From contig JABFST010000484.1 of assembly GCA_013140465.1 (NCBI GenBank), positions 1-13,397 on the forward strand: 13,397 bases of DNA. The letters are read 5' to 3'. Below the pieces are notes generated by a model. The model worked only from the letters and a program-made list of their open reading frames with translations, ran no database searches and was not told where the DNA came from. A program made the translations under genes and the position numbers. Below, in pieces: positions 1 through 6,030 of the stretch; position 1 is the first letter of the stretch; the number at the start of each line of letters is the position of its first letter. This stretch comes from Methylococcaceae bacterium. Its GTDB lineage: Bacteria; Pseudomonadota; Gammaproteobacteria; Methylococcales; Methylomonadaceae.

Positions 1-156
1 TGCGCCTATCAAATACACTTCGCCCTTGGCACTAGGTTCGGCATGAGCCAGATCGTCTTGTAACTGCTGTTCGGCGGCGTGTTCGTTACCTGCAAACATC
101 AGTTCCGCCACCGCGCCTTGAAAACAGTTTTCCCAAAATATCCGCCGCTGTGCGGG
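1..156 (-). pseudogene. cysG: cysG continuation after an in-frame stop (linker and start of the SUMT domain)
   Basis: Translating the minus strand in the same frame as the upstream cysG half, directly after the TAA at 157-159, gives 52 open codons to the window edge. They begin PAQRRIFWENCFQGAVAEL and end GEVYLIGA. The first part resembles the RRxFWE segment of full-length CysG, which lies between the dehydrogenase and methyltransferase domains. The last residues match the opening of the uroporphyrinogen-III C-methyltransferase (SUMT) domain, normally GEVxLVGAGPGDP. The domain itself lies beyond the left edge. A restart is conceivable at the ATG at 97-99 or the GTG at 109-111, but neither has a clear Shine-Dalgarno sequence. 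Whether the downstream part is expressed is unknown; it is listed separately because of the intervening stop. Confidence 0.7.
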
Positions 157-669
157 TTAGCTAAAATGCTGTTTGACCGCCGACCTGAATTTTTCCGCCA
201 ATTGCGCCAAACGTCCGTACGCTGGCGGGATGATGGTCTCGATTTTGGCGCGTAACAGCCGCGCCAAAACAGGTGCGGCACCGCCCGAAGACACGGCGAT
301 AATAATGGGGTTGCGGTCAATAATGGCGGGGAAAATAAAGCTGCATAAAGCGGGGCTATCCACCACATTGACCAAAACCTTGTTGGCGTTGGCGGTCGCA
401 GCGACCAATTGGTTAGTTTCGGCGTTATCGGTGGCGGACACCACCAAGCGGAAGCCTTGTAAATCCTCGGGCGCAAAGCTTTGTTGGCGCAGCTCTAGGC
501 CATGTGTGACTGCCATTGCCGCAACTTGCGGGCTGATGGTTTTGGCGATTACCGTTATTTTTGCGCCCGCCCGTGCCAATAAATCGATTTTGCGGGCGGC
601 TATTTCACCTGCACCGACAATCAGGCAGGGTTGGTCTTTTAGTTGCACAAAAACGGGGAAATAATCCAT
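157..669 (-). CDS. cysG: Siroheme synthase N-terminal half: precorrin-2 dehydrogenase / sirohydrochlorin ferrochelatase domain
   Basis: This 170-residue product matches the N-terminal domain of CysG (Met8p-like), which oxidises precorrin-2 to sirohydrochlorin with NAD and inserts iron to give siroheme, the cofactor of sulfite and nitrite reductases. Visible marks are a Rossmann motif VGAGEIAARK (residues 18-27), NVVD with Asp104 at the same position as the catalytic Asp104 of Escherichia coli CysG, and VSSGG with Ser128, again at the E. coli position. The protein stops at KQHFS-TAA, but homologous CysG sequence continues in the same frame, so this looks like a full CysG broken by one nonsense codon (a CAA-to-TAA change would suffice). 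Alternatively it is a standalone dehydrogenase/ferrochelatase of the YlnF kind. The ATG at 667-669 starts right at the family's usual N-terminus (MDYFPVF). No clear Shine-Dalgarno precedes it. It is divergent from tusA. Confidence 0.9.
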   Translation of the reverse strand: MDYFPVFVQLKDQPCLIVGAGEIAARKIDLLARAGAKITVIAKTISPQVAAMAVTHGLELRQQSFAPEDLQGFRLVVSATDNAETNQLVAATANANKVLVNVVDSPALCSFIFPAIIDRNPIIIAVSSGGAAPVLARLLRAKIETIIPPAYGRLAQLAEKFRSAVKQHFS

Positions 670-706
670 TTACTGACGACGGTTCGTAGAATGTTAAGGG
701 GATGGT

Positions 707-712
707 ATTATA
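707..712 (-). promoter_or_regulatory. Candidate -10 box for cysG
   Basis: The minus strand reads TATAAT, a perfect sigma-70 -10 hexamer, about 40 bases upstream of the cysG ATG in the 76-bp divergent gap with tusA. No convincing -35 hexamer stands 16-18 bases upstream, so this is a weak inference. Confidence 0.3.
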
Positions 713-745
713 AGCAATCTAGCCTTCAGTTGAGTAACTAAAACC

Positions 746-976
746 ATGATTGAATTTAATCTGGAAGTGGATGCCAGTGGTTTAATGTGTCCCTTGCCCT
801 TATTACGCCTCAAAAAAGCCTTGATGACCTTAGCCAGCGGCGAAGTGGTTAAAGTCATCGCCACCGACCCTGCCGCGCATTTGGATTTTGGCGTTTACGC
901 ACTGCAATCAGGCCATCAGATTATCGAACAGCTAAAACAAGACGACCAACAGATTTTTTATGTCAAAAAGCATTAA
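746..976 (+). CDS. tusA: TusA/SirA-family sulfur carrier protein
   Basis: A 76-residue protein of the TusA (SirA/YhhP) family. TusA accepts persulfide sulfur from a cysteine desulfurase and hands it on, classically through TusBCD-TusE to MnmA for 2-thiolation of U34 in tRNA-Lys, tRNA-Glu and tRNA-Gln. Related proteins also carry sulfur in molybdopterin synthesis or sulfur oxidation. The family signature GLMCPLPLLRLKKAL holds the CPxP motif with the active Cys15 (E. coli TusA: Cys19). The DPAAHLDF segment is also typical. Length is close to the 81 residues of E. coli TusA. It lies between divergent cysG and codirectional glnS. Its TAA stop (974-976) is exactly at the edge of the palindromic element that follows. 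Paralogues such as YedF share the fold, so the exact sulfur pathway is not settled. Confidence 0.88.
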   Translation: MIEFNLEVDASGLMCPLPLLRLKKALMTLASGEVVKVIATDPAAHLDFGVYALQSGHQIIEQLKQDDQQIFYVKKH

Positions 977-1132
977 GGCGATTTCCGGCGCAGAATTTAC
1001 CCACAAGCAGGTCTTTTTGTCCGCTTTCTGCGTTGTAAAAAGAGTTGCATAGCTTGCTATGCGCCCCTTTTCACGCCTTGAAATCGAACAAAAATCCTGC
1101 GCTTGTGGGTAAATCCTTGCTTGGAAATCGCC
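977..1132. mobile_element. MITE-like palindromic element between tusA and glnS
   Basis: The two halves of this 156-bp stretch are imperfect inverted copies (roughly three quarters identical) meeting at GCATAG-CTTG-CTATGC (1047-1062). The ends are a perfect 10-bp inverted repeat, GGCGATTTCC at 977-986 and GGAAATCGCC at 1123-1132. A perfect 14-bp pair, ATTTACCCACAAGC and its complement, lies at 1000-1013 and 1101-1114. TAA stands immediately outside each end (974-976 and 1133-1135), as a 3-bp target duplication would. It encodes no transposase, so it would be a non-autonomous element. On RNA it would fold into one long hairpin between the two genes. Confidence 0.7.
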
Positions 1133-1176
1133 TAAGCACTGACACTTTTTTACAATCCCAAACCTTTGCATACCCC

Positions 1177-2838
1177 ATGTCCACAAACGAAACTTTACCC
1201 TCGGCGAATTTTATCCGCCAAATCGTCACCCATGACCTTAAAGAAAACAAGCATAACGGTCGGGTCGCCACCCGCTTTCCGCCTGAACCCAACGGCTATC
1301 TGCATATCGGCCATGCCAAATCGATTTGTTTAAACTTCGGCATTGCCGCCGAGTTTGGCGGCACTTGCAACCTGCGTTTTGATGACACCAACCCCGAAAA
1401 AGAAAACATCGAATACATGGAGTCCATCGAGCGCGACGTGCGTTGGTTAGGCTTTACTTGGTCAGGGCTATACCACGCCTCGGATTATTTTGAACAGCTC
1501 TACGATTACGCCGTACAACTTATCCAACAAGGCCAGGCTTATGTCGATACCCTGTCTGCCGACGAAATCCGTGCCTATCGTGGCACGCTGACCGAACCCG
1601 GCAAACCCAGCCCCGACCGCAACCGCCCGATAGCAGAGAATCTGGATTTGTTCGCGCGGATGCGGGCGGGCGAATTTGCCGACGGGCAATATGTCTTGCG
1701 TGCCAAAATTGATATGGCCTCGCCCAATATCAATATGCGCGATCCTGCCATTTACCGTATCCGCCGAGTCCATCACCACCGCACGGGTGATGCTTGGTGC
1801 ATATACCCCATGTACGACTACACCCATTGCATCTCCGATGCGCTGGAAGACATCACCCATTCCTTATGCACACTGGAATTTGAAGACCACCGCCCCTTAT
1901 ACGATTGGGTTTTGGATCAACTGCAAACGCCCAGCCACCCACAACAAATCGAATTTGCCCGTTTGCAATTGGAATACACCATCGTCAGCAAACGCAAACT
2001 CAACCAATTAGTCACAGAAAAACATGTGCATGGCTGGGACGATCCACGGATGCCAACCCTAGCGGGCTTGCGCCGTGCAGGTGTTACCCCCAAAGCTATC
2101 CGCGACTTTTGCGAACGCATTGGTTTGACCAAGCAAAATTCATGGATAGAAATGGGCGTGCTGGAATATTGCATACGCGAAGACCTCAACGAAAACGCCT
2201 TGCGGGCAATGGCGGTGCTGCAACCGTTACGCATCGTGCTGGACAATTACCCCGACGGGCAAACCGAACTGCTGGACGTCAGCAACCACCCGCAACGCCC
2301 AGAATTGGGCAAGCGCAGCGTGCCATTCAGCAAGGTGTTGCTGATAGAACAAGACGATTTTGCCGAATTGCCACCCCCCAAATACAAGCGTTTGGTTGAG
2401 GGCGGTGAAGTGCGTTTGCGCGGGGCTTATGTGATTAAATGCACCGAAGTCATCAAAAATGCTGACGGGCAAATCATAGAACTGCGGTGCAGCTACGACC
2501 CCGACACCTTGGGCAAAAACCCCGAAGGCCGCAAAGTCAAAGGCGTTATCCAGTGGGTGAGCGAAATCCACGCGGCGGCGGCGGAAATACGCTTATACGA
2601 CCGTTTGTTTAGCGTCCCCAACCCCGATAACGAAGCTAACTTTTTGGATGCCATCAATAAAGATTCGCTGACCGTACTTGAAGATTGCCGTGTCGAAGCC
2701 AGCTTGGCAGATGCCAACCCTGACAGCCGCTATCAATTTGAACGCACAGGTTATTTTTGTTTAGACAAAGATAGCGCCAACGGCAAGCTGGTGTTTAACC
2801 GCACCGTTACTTTACGCGATGGTTGGGTGAAGGATTAA
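1177..2838 (+). CDS. glnS: Glutaminyl-tRNA synthetase
   Basis: Class Ib aminoacyl-tRNA synthetase, 553 residues (E. coli GlnRS 554), which charges tRNA-Gln with glutamine in the cytoplasm. The catalytic domain opens with [19 protein letters not shown], where HIGH is residues 43-46. The KMSKS loop appears as VSKRK at 270-274, a conservative variant of the MSKRK of E. coli. The C-terminal half is the expected pair of anticodon-binding beta-barrels. The ATG at 1177 was chosen because [17 protein letters not shown] is where family members begin. The frame stays open upstream to an ATG at 1045, but that would add 44 residues encoded largely by the palindromic element. No good Shine-Dalgarno precedes 1177; TACAAT at 1151-1156 is a possible -10 box. 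The gene is downstream of tusA in the same direction. Confidence 0.97.
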   Translation: MSTNETLPSANFIRQIVTHDLKENKHNGRVATRFPPEPNGYLHIGHAKSICLNFGIAAEFGGTCNLRFDDTNPEKENIEYMESIERDVRWLGFTWSGLYHASDYFEQLYDYAVQLIQQGQAYVDTLSADEIRAYRGTLTEPGKPSPDRNRPIAENLDLFARMRAGEFADGQYVLRAKIDMASPNINMRDPAIYRIRRVHHHRTGDAWCIYPMYDYTHCISDALEDITHSLCTLEFEDHRPLYDWVLDQLQTPSHPQQIEFARLQLEYTIVSKRKLNQLVTEKHVHGWDDPRMPTLAGLRRAGVTPKAIRDFCERIGLTKQNSWIEMGVLEYCIREDLNENALRAMAVLQPLRIVLDNYPDGQTELLDVSNHPQRPELGKRSVPFSKVLLIEQDDFAELPPPKYKRLVEGGEVRLRGAYVIKCTEVIKNADGQIIELRCSYDPDTLGKNPEGRKVKGVIQWVSEIHAAAAEIRLYDRLFSVPNPDNEANFLDAINKDSLTVLEDCRVEASLADANPDSRYQFERTGYFCLDKDSANGKLVFNRTVTLRDGWVKD

Positions 2839-2849
2839 CGGCTACATGG

Positions 2850-2875
2850 GTAGGGGCGGCTGTTACCGCCTCTAC
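2850..2875. terminator. Hairpin after glnS, possible terminator
   Basis: GTAGGGGCGG (2850-2859) pairs with CCGCCTCTAC (2866-2875) over a six-base loop, with one G-U pair. It starts 12 bases after the glnS stop. There is no T-run, so if it ends transcription it is not a classical intrinsic terminator. Confidence 0.4.
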
Positions 2876-2897
2876 CTAGGCCAAATAATTCGTACTT

Positions 2898-2948
2898 ATT
2901 CAGGCTCCCTCGCAAGCTCCCCCTCCTTTTTAAGGAGGGGGACTGAAT
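2898..2948. repeat. Palindromic intergenic repeat with a 10-bp core stem
   Basis: CCCCCTCCTT (2919-2928) and AAGGAGGGGG (2932-2941) form a perfect 10-bp stem with a TTT loop. Outside it, ATTCAG (2898-2903) pairs with CTGAAT (2943-2948). This C-rich/G-rich hairpin type is a common dispersed intergenic repeat in many proteobacteria. It may contribute to transcript ending after glnS. Confidence 0.55.
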
Positions 2949-3025
2949 ATTTACAATAATTCAAGGCAAAACCGCCATTTAGCTATAAAATACGCGCCAC
3001 TTTTTAATTACAACTAGGAATCATG

Positions 3026-3436
3026 ATGAGCCAACAAGACAGTATCAAACTCGTACAAAACTACTACGCCGCTTTTAACAGCGGTGATATGGACGCTTTT
3101 TTAAATTTATTGACCGACGATGTGATCCACGACATCAACCAAGGCAAACGCGAAATTGGCAAAGAAGCCTTTACCCAATTTATGGCCTGTATGAATCACA
3201 ACTATAAAGAACAACTGGTGGATATGGTCATCATGGCTAATGATGAAGGCACGCGTGCCGCTTCTGAGTTTGTGGTGTTGGGCGAATACCTTAAATCGGA
3301 CGAAGGCTTACCCGCCGCCAACGGTCAGACTTACCGCCTACCCGCCGGGGCTTTTTTTGAAATTCGCGACCAAAAAGTCGCGCGTATCACCAATTATTAC
3401 AATTTGCAGGATTGGATTGCGCAAGTAAGCGCATAG
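3026..3436 (+). CDS. NTF2-like / ketosteroid isomerase-related protein (SnoaL-like)
   Basis: A 136-residue cytoplasmic protein with the pattern of the NTF2-like alpha+beta cone fold: a leading helix (SIKLVQNYYAAFNSGDMDAF), then LLTDDVIHDINQG, then beta strands ending in FFEIRDQKVARITNYYN. The family is enzymatically diverse (isomerases, hydrolases, cyclases), so no substrate can be named from sequence. Two ATGs stand in tandem at 3023 and 3026. AGGA at 3016-3019 is better spaced (6 bases) from the second, which I prefer. TATAAA at 2984-2989 is a possible -10 box. The gene stands alone, with hairpins on both sides, and converges on the NlpE-like gene. Related proteins are often annotated as ketosteroid isomerase-related; the fold call is firmer than any function. 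Confidence 0.8.
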   Translation: MSQQDSIKLVQNYYAAFNSGDMDAFLNLLTDDVIHDINQGKREIGKEAFTQFMACMNHNYKEQLVDMVIMANDEGTRAASEFVVLGEYLKSDEGLPAANGQTYRLPAGAFFEIRDQKVARITNYYNLQDWIAQVSA

Positions 3437-3495
3437 TTTATGCAGATTTAGGTTTGCTGGGTTTATACCCTACCTAAAAACACACTATAACGAAA

Positions 3496-3540
3496 AAGGG
3501 ATAGCTTTAACCAAGATGCTATTGGTAGAAGCTATCCCTT
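3496..3540 (-). terminator. Rho-independent terminator for the NlpE-like gene
   Basis: AAGGGATAGCTT (3496-3507) and AAGCTATCCCTT (3529-3540) form a perfect 12-bp stem. ACCAA (3510-3514) and TTGGT (3522-3526) pair again inside it. Read on the minus strand the stem is followed by a T-run (the As at 3493-3497), so it fits best as a terminator for the minus-strand gene ending at 3639. The same stem could also stop plus-strand transcripts of the NTF2-like gene less efficiently. Confidence 0.65.
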
Positions 3541-3553
3541 GTGGACTCCCTCT

Positions 3554-3620
3554 AGTGCAGCGGATTGACCTAGTACGCTGTGTTCATCGCCGACACGGCA
3601 ACGTCTAAAGCCGTTGCACT
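3554..3620 (-). repeat. Dispersed palindromic repeat, copy 1
   Basis: About 67 bp whose ends are imperfect inverted repeats (AGTGCAGCGG at 3554 against CCGTTGCACT at 3611-3620). The right end, 3599-3620, is a 22-bp perfect reverse complement of 11744-11765. The similarity continues into the middle (GTGTCGG and CAGC blocks) and the far arm of the second copy, so both are copies of one REP-like element in opposite orientation. Both copies sit between convergent gene ends. Confidence 0.7.
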
Positions 3621-3638
3621 CCGGCTATCATTAAGATT

Positions 3639-4169
3639 TTAGTGAAAATGTATTTCACGCGTTTTTACGGTATCACTTCTGCGCAAGACATAACGGTCGG
3701 CATCGCCGTTAGTTATCTTAGTGCCATCATCATTCAGCAACGCTAAAGACTCATGGTCTTGAATGTAATAGTGTCTTGGCTTTGCGCCTTTGCGCGGTGT
3801 CAATTCAACGGTGTGCTTTTCGTCATCCCAAACATATTTGCCTTTTTCATAGGTTTCTTTAGCGCCGCCCAACGTAGTCGATTGGATAACCAACAGATAA
3901 TTGTTGTTTGGATTTAAACGCAGGGTCATTTTAGTCCCAAGACAATTGTCGCAAGGCGTAAAACCATAAAAAACGCCATGAAAGGCTTTGGTGCTATCAG
4001 CATGGGCACTATGGTCTTCTTCCTGCTGGACACTTTTGCCTCTGGCCTTTTGATAAAGCTCCACGGCAGCTTGGTCTGATTCCGCCATCACAGGCGTGTA
4101 ACCTATCAGTAAGGCACTAAAAAGCAGCAAAGTAACGTTTTGTTTTAATTGTTTTTTGATTGTTTGCAT
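3639..4169 (-). CDS. Periplasmic protein with an NlpE N-terminal-like domain
   Basis: A 176-residue exported protein. Residues 1-29 form a signal peptide (basic QTIKKQLKQN, hydrophobic VTLLLFSALLIG, cleavage likely after VMA). Residues 62-150 match the beta-barrel of NlpE, the envelope copper/adhesion-stress lipoprotein: FHGVFYGFTPCDNCLGTKM with the CxxC pair Cys73/Cys76, then repeated short strands and a final LLNDDGTKI. Unlike NlpE it has no lipobox cysteine, so it should be soluble in the periplasm. It has a short histidine-containing stretch before the domain (EEDHSAHAD) and ends HFH, which might bind metal; that is inference. The ATG at 4167-4169 was preferred to an in-frame TTG seven codons upstream because it begins the signal peptide. 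A terminator lies downstream. A specific copper role is not shown. Confidence 0.78.
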   Translation of the reverse strand: MQTIKKQLKQNVTLLLFSALLIGYTPVMAESDQAAVELYQKARGKSVQQEEDHSAHADSTKAFHGVFYGFTPCDNCLGTKMTLRLNPNNNYLLVIQSTTLGGAKETYEKGKYVWDDEKHTVELTPRKGAKPRHYYIQDHESLALLNDDGTKITNGDADRYVLRRSDTVKTREIHFH

Positions 4170-4300
4170 GTCAGTCCGAAAAAGTAGCAACGATAGTGAT
4201 TAAATACGCCCGCCTAGCCATATCAGCTAAAGCTTTGAAGGGTGCGGCCTATTATATTGGAATAAACGTAACTATTCAGAGCGACTTCTAATAAGTCAAA

Positions 4301-4415
4301 TTTACCGTAGGCTGAGCGGAGTCTTTACCGTAGGCTGAACGGAGTCTTTACCGTAGGCTGAGCGGAGTCTTTACCGTTGGCTGAGCGGAGTCTTTGCCGT
4401 AGGCTGAGCGGAGTC
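4301..4415 (+). repeat. Five tandem 23-bp repeats
   Basis: Unit TTTACCGTAGGCTGAGCGG followed by AGTC, at 4301, 4324, 4347, 4370 and 4393. The copies are contiguous and differ by single bases (AACGG in unit 2, CGTTGG in unit 4, TTTGCC in unit 5). The core GGCTGAGCGGAGTC is the reverse complement of the core of the array at 4441-4520. Confidence 0.95.
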
Positions 4416-4448
4416 GAAGCCGGTTTGTTCGCTTCGACTCCGCTCAGC
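4403..4448. repeat. 18-bp perfect hairpin joining the two arrays
   Basis: GCTGAGCGGAGTCGAAGC (4403-4420) and GCTTCGACTCCGCTCAGC (4431-4448) are exact reverse complements around a 10-base loop. Pairing extends outward with minor mismatch to GCCGT (4396-4400) and ACGGC (4451-4455). It is the axis of symmetry of the element. Confidence 0.9.
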
Positions 4449-4520
4449 TAACGGCTGTTCCGCTCAGCGAACGGCTGTTCCGCTCAGCGAACGGCTGTTC
4501 CGCTCAGCGAACGGCTGTTG
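4441..4520 (-). repeat. Four tandem 20-bp repeats
   Basis: Unit CGCTCAGCGAACGGCTGTTC at 4441, 4461, 4481 and 4501; the first copy has CTAACGG in place of CGAACGG and the last ends in G. The core CCGCTCAGCNNACGG is the inverted form of the 23-bp unit to the left, but the period is 20 rather than 23 bp. Confidence 0.95.
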
Positions 4521-4622
4521 TGCCCCGGATGCTGAATAGTTACGAATAAACAAGCAACCTAACATTTATTGGCACTGAGTCAAATCTAATCGCGAAGGTG
4601 CTGCCCATAGAGCCAACAGACA

Positions 4623-5210
4623 TTAAAAATCAAAGCCAGAATTGAGCCTACAACTGCCTAATTGGTTTTGGAAACGTCTGGCATTACGCGCCACTTTATC
4701 CGCCACACGGCGCAGCCACGCCTTTCTTAAATAACTTTTGCGCTGATACCCTTCAGGCCCTTCATGATAGGCAAGATACAAGTTTTTGGCATCAACTTTG
4801 GCAATACCCAATTTTAAATGCGCGTGGTGGCTATACCAGCCAATAAAATCGGCGGCATCGGCAAATTCATCACGGTCAGCCCCCCAACTGCCCGCCTGAT
4901 CCAAATAGGTTTCCCAAGTTTGGTCCAAGGCTTGGGCATAACCATAAGCCGAACTGGGGCGAAACCATGGGATAATCCCTAACAACCAAGTGCGGGGCGG
5001 CTTGGCATCGGCAACAAAATGGGATTCTTGGTGCATAATTGCCATTTGTACGGAGACAGGTACACCCCATTTCTTGGAAGAGGCTTCTGCTGCCGTGTAC
5101 CAGTCTTCATTTTCCCTAAAAGTGGCGCACAAATTGTCGCTGTTTTTAGGCGGCAAGGCGGCGCAAGCGCATAATGCCAAAAAGGCCACGGTTAATATCG
5201 TATTTTTCAT
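4623..5210 (-). CDS. Lipoprotein with a lytic transglycosylase-like (SLT) domain
   Basis: A 195-residue predicted lipoprotein. MKNTILTVAFLALCACAALPP is a short signal peptide with a lipobox-like LCAC, placing the lipidated residue at Cys16. The rest has the marks of the lysozyme-like SLT fold in order: the catalytic Glu62 in IMHQESHF, the AYGYAQ motif (88-93; GxxQ type), and AYHEGPEGY (148-156; equivalent to the AYNAGPG motif). Such enzymes cleave the peptidoglycan glycan strand to 1,6-anhydro products, and the lipid anchor would hold it at a membrane facing the periplasm. The insert PPRTWLLGIIPWFRP (71-85), with prolines and aromatics, is not part of the minimal SLT core. No strong Shine-Dalgarno is seen. 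It stands alone, divergent from the PilZ gene. Enzymatic activity is inferred from motifs only. Confidence 0.85.
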   Translation of the reverse strand: MKNTILTVAFLALCACAALPPKNSDNLCATFRENEDWYTAAEASSKKWGVPVSVQMAIMHQESHFVADAKPPRTWLLGIIPWFRPSSAYGYAQALDQTWETYLDQAGSWGADRDEFADAADFIGWYSHHAHLKLGIAKVDAKNLYLAYHEGPEGYQRKSYLRKAWLRRVADKVARNARRFQNQLGSCRLNSGFDF

Positions 5211-5250
5211 GGGCTAATAGCTGGGTAAGGCTTAAAATAAGCAACTATTG

Positions 5251-5269
5251 AAAGCACCTCAGGTGCTTT
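5251..5269. promoter_or_regulatory. Palindrome in the divergent SLT / PilZ intergenic region
   Basis: AAAGCACCT-C-AGGTGCTTT is a perfect 19-bp palindrome, followed on the plus strand by one more T. It lies about 40 bp upstream of the SLT gene and about 120 bp upstream of the PilZ gene. Position suggests an operator for a dimeric regulator. As RNA it would be an 8-bp hairpin with a short T-run, so a small terminator is the other reading. Confidence 0.4.
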
Positions 5270-5391
5270 TGGATTTAGCATATCATTTGTGGGTAATAGC
5301 GTAAAATCAAGCCATAATACTGCAATTAGACTTGACAAGCTTGTGCCGTATACGCTGGAATATAAAGCAAACAACCATTGGGGTAATCAGG

Positions 5392-6030
5392 ATGCATGCA
5401 AATATAGATCGGCCTAGCCGTAAGGCTTTGGCGTCCAAAGGCATGATATACATGGGGGGGGAAGAGCAAGAAATCACTATCGTCAATATTTCCATTATTG
5501 GTGTGCTTGCGGAATTAAATGCCACCCAAAAAGAAATTGATGTTAAGGATATTTTTAACATTTTGCTGACTACAACTATTATCGACCTCTACCTGCCTGA
5601 CATGCGCCTGGCGGGTGAAGCGGAAGTCGTGCGTGTTGATGTCAACGATGACCGCATTTTTTTGGCCTTGGTGTTTAAAAATGTCGCGTTTGACATAGAC
5701 CAAAACCTCAACAAGCGCAAAGCTTACCGAAAAAGCATGCCCGAACCCGGCACCATTGAGCTGCTGGGCAGCAACCTCGATTTTACCACTGTCAATGTGT
5801 CCGCCGAAGGGCTGATGATACGCCTTGCTGGGGCGATAGAAGTGGCTGACGGGACGGTGACTAACTTTGAATTTAAAAAACTGGACTTAAATGGCAAAGT
5901 GCAAGTGGTGTGGAGCGATATTACCAGCAGCAAGGAAACCTTAATAGGCTTGCGTTACCTTAATATCAACGCCGATTCAATAAAGGGTATCCCCCGATTT
6001 GTCACCCCCAATGCCTCAACTCAGCCCTGA
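5392..6030 (+). CDS. Protein with two PilZ-like domains, the first degenerate
   Basis: A 212-residue cytoplasmic protein. The C-terminal half has a canonical c-di-GMP-binding PilZ signature: R109-KAY-R113 (RxxxR), then N135-VSAE-G140 (N/DxSxxG). The N-terminal half repeats the pattern more loosely: R7-PS-R10-K11, then N32-ISII-G37. This suggests a tandem PilZ protein in which the second domain keeps the ligand motif. PilZ proteins relay c-di-GMP levels to motility, adhesion or polysaccharide output; the target cannot be told from here. The ATG at 5392 is preferred, with GGGG at 5380-5383 as a possible Shine-Dalgarno. The frame is open to a TTG at 5332, which would add 20 unlike residues. TTGACA at 5332-5337 resembles a -35 box, but no well-spaced -10 follows. 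The last 10 bp overlap the end of the ybiB-like gene on the other strand. Confidence 0.8.
   Translation: MHANIDRPSRKALASKGMIYMGGEEQEITIVNISIIGVLAELNATQKEIDVKDIFNILLTTTIIDLYLPDMRLAGEAEVVRVDVNDDRIFLALVFKNVAFDIDQNLNKRKAYRKSMPEPGTIELLGSNLDFTTVNVSAEGLMIRLAGAIEVADGTVTNFEFKKLDLNGKVQVVWSDITSSKETLIGLRYLNINADSIKGIPRFVTPNASTQP

Larger units (their letters stand above)
4267..4544. mobile_element. 278-bp MITE-like element carrying tandem inverted repeat arrays
   Basis: CGTAACTATTCAG (4267-4279) and CTGAATAGTTACG (4532-4544) are perfect 13-bp terminal inverted repeats. AATAAA stands directly outside both (4261-4266 and 4545-4550), like a 6-bp target-site duplication. Inside are two tandem arrays in opposite orientation joined by a strong hairpin, listed separately. 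No open reading frame of note lies inside. The stretch fills most of the 453-bp gap between the SLT lipoprotein gene and the NlpE-like gene, both on the minus strand; outside the element I see nothing more in that gap. Confidence 0.7.

Noticed and set aside
157..180. Frameshift in cysG
   Set aside because: The homologous sequence before and after the stop is in the same frame; only one in-frame TAA interrupts it.
173..664. 163-codon open frame opposite cysG
   Set aside because: It is the antisense shadow of a clear cysG coding region and has no recognisable domain.
1045..1176. Longer glnS start at the ATG at 1045
   Set aside because: The 44 added residues are encoded largely by the palindromic element and match nothing in GlnRS; family members start at about 1177.
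1905..2399. 164-codon open frame within glnS
   Set aside because: Out-of-frame shadow of glnS with low-complexity, Arg/Gln/Pro-rich translation.
4301..4520. CRISPR-like array of short repeats
   Set aside because: The repeats are contiguous with no spacers between them, reverse orientation midway, and no cas gene is present.
5332..5391. Longer PilZ protein starting at the TTG at 5332
   Set aside because: This TTG lies within a promoter-like TTGACA, and the extra 20 residues show no PilZ pattern.
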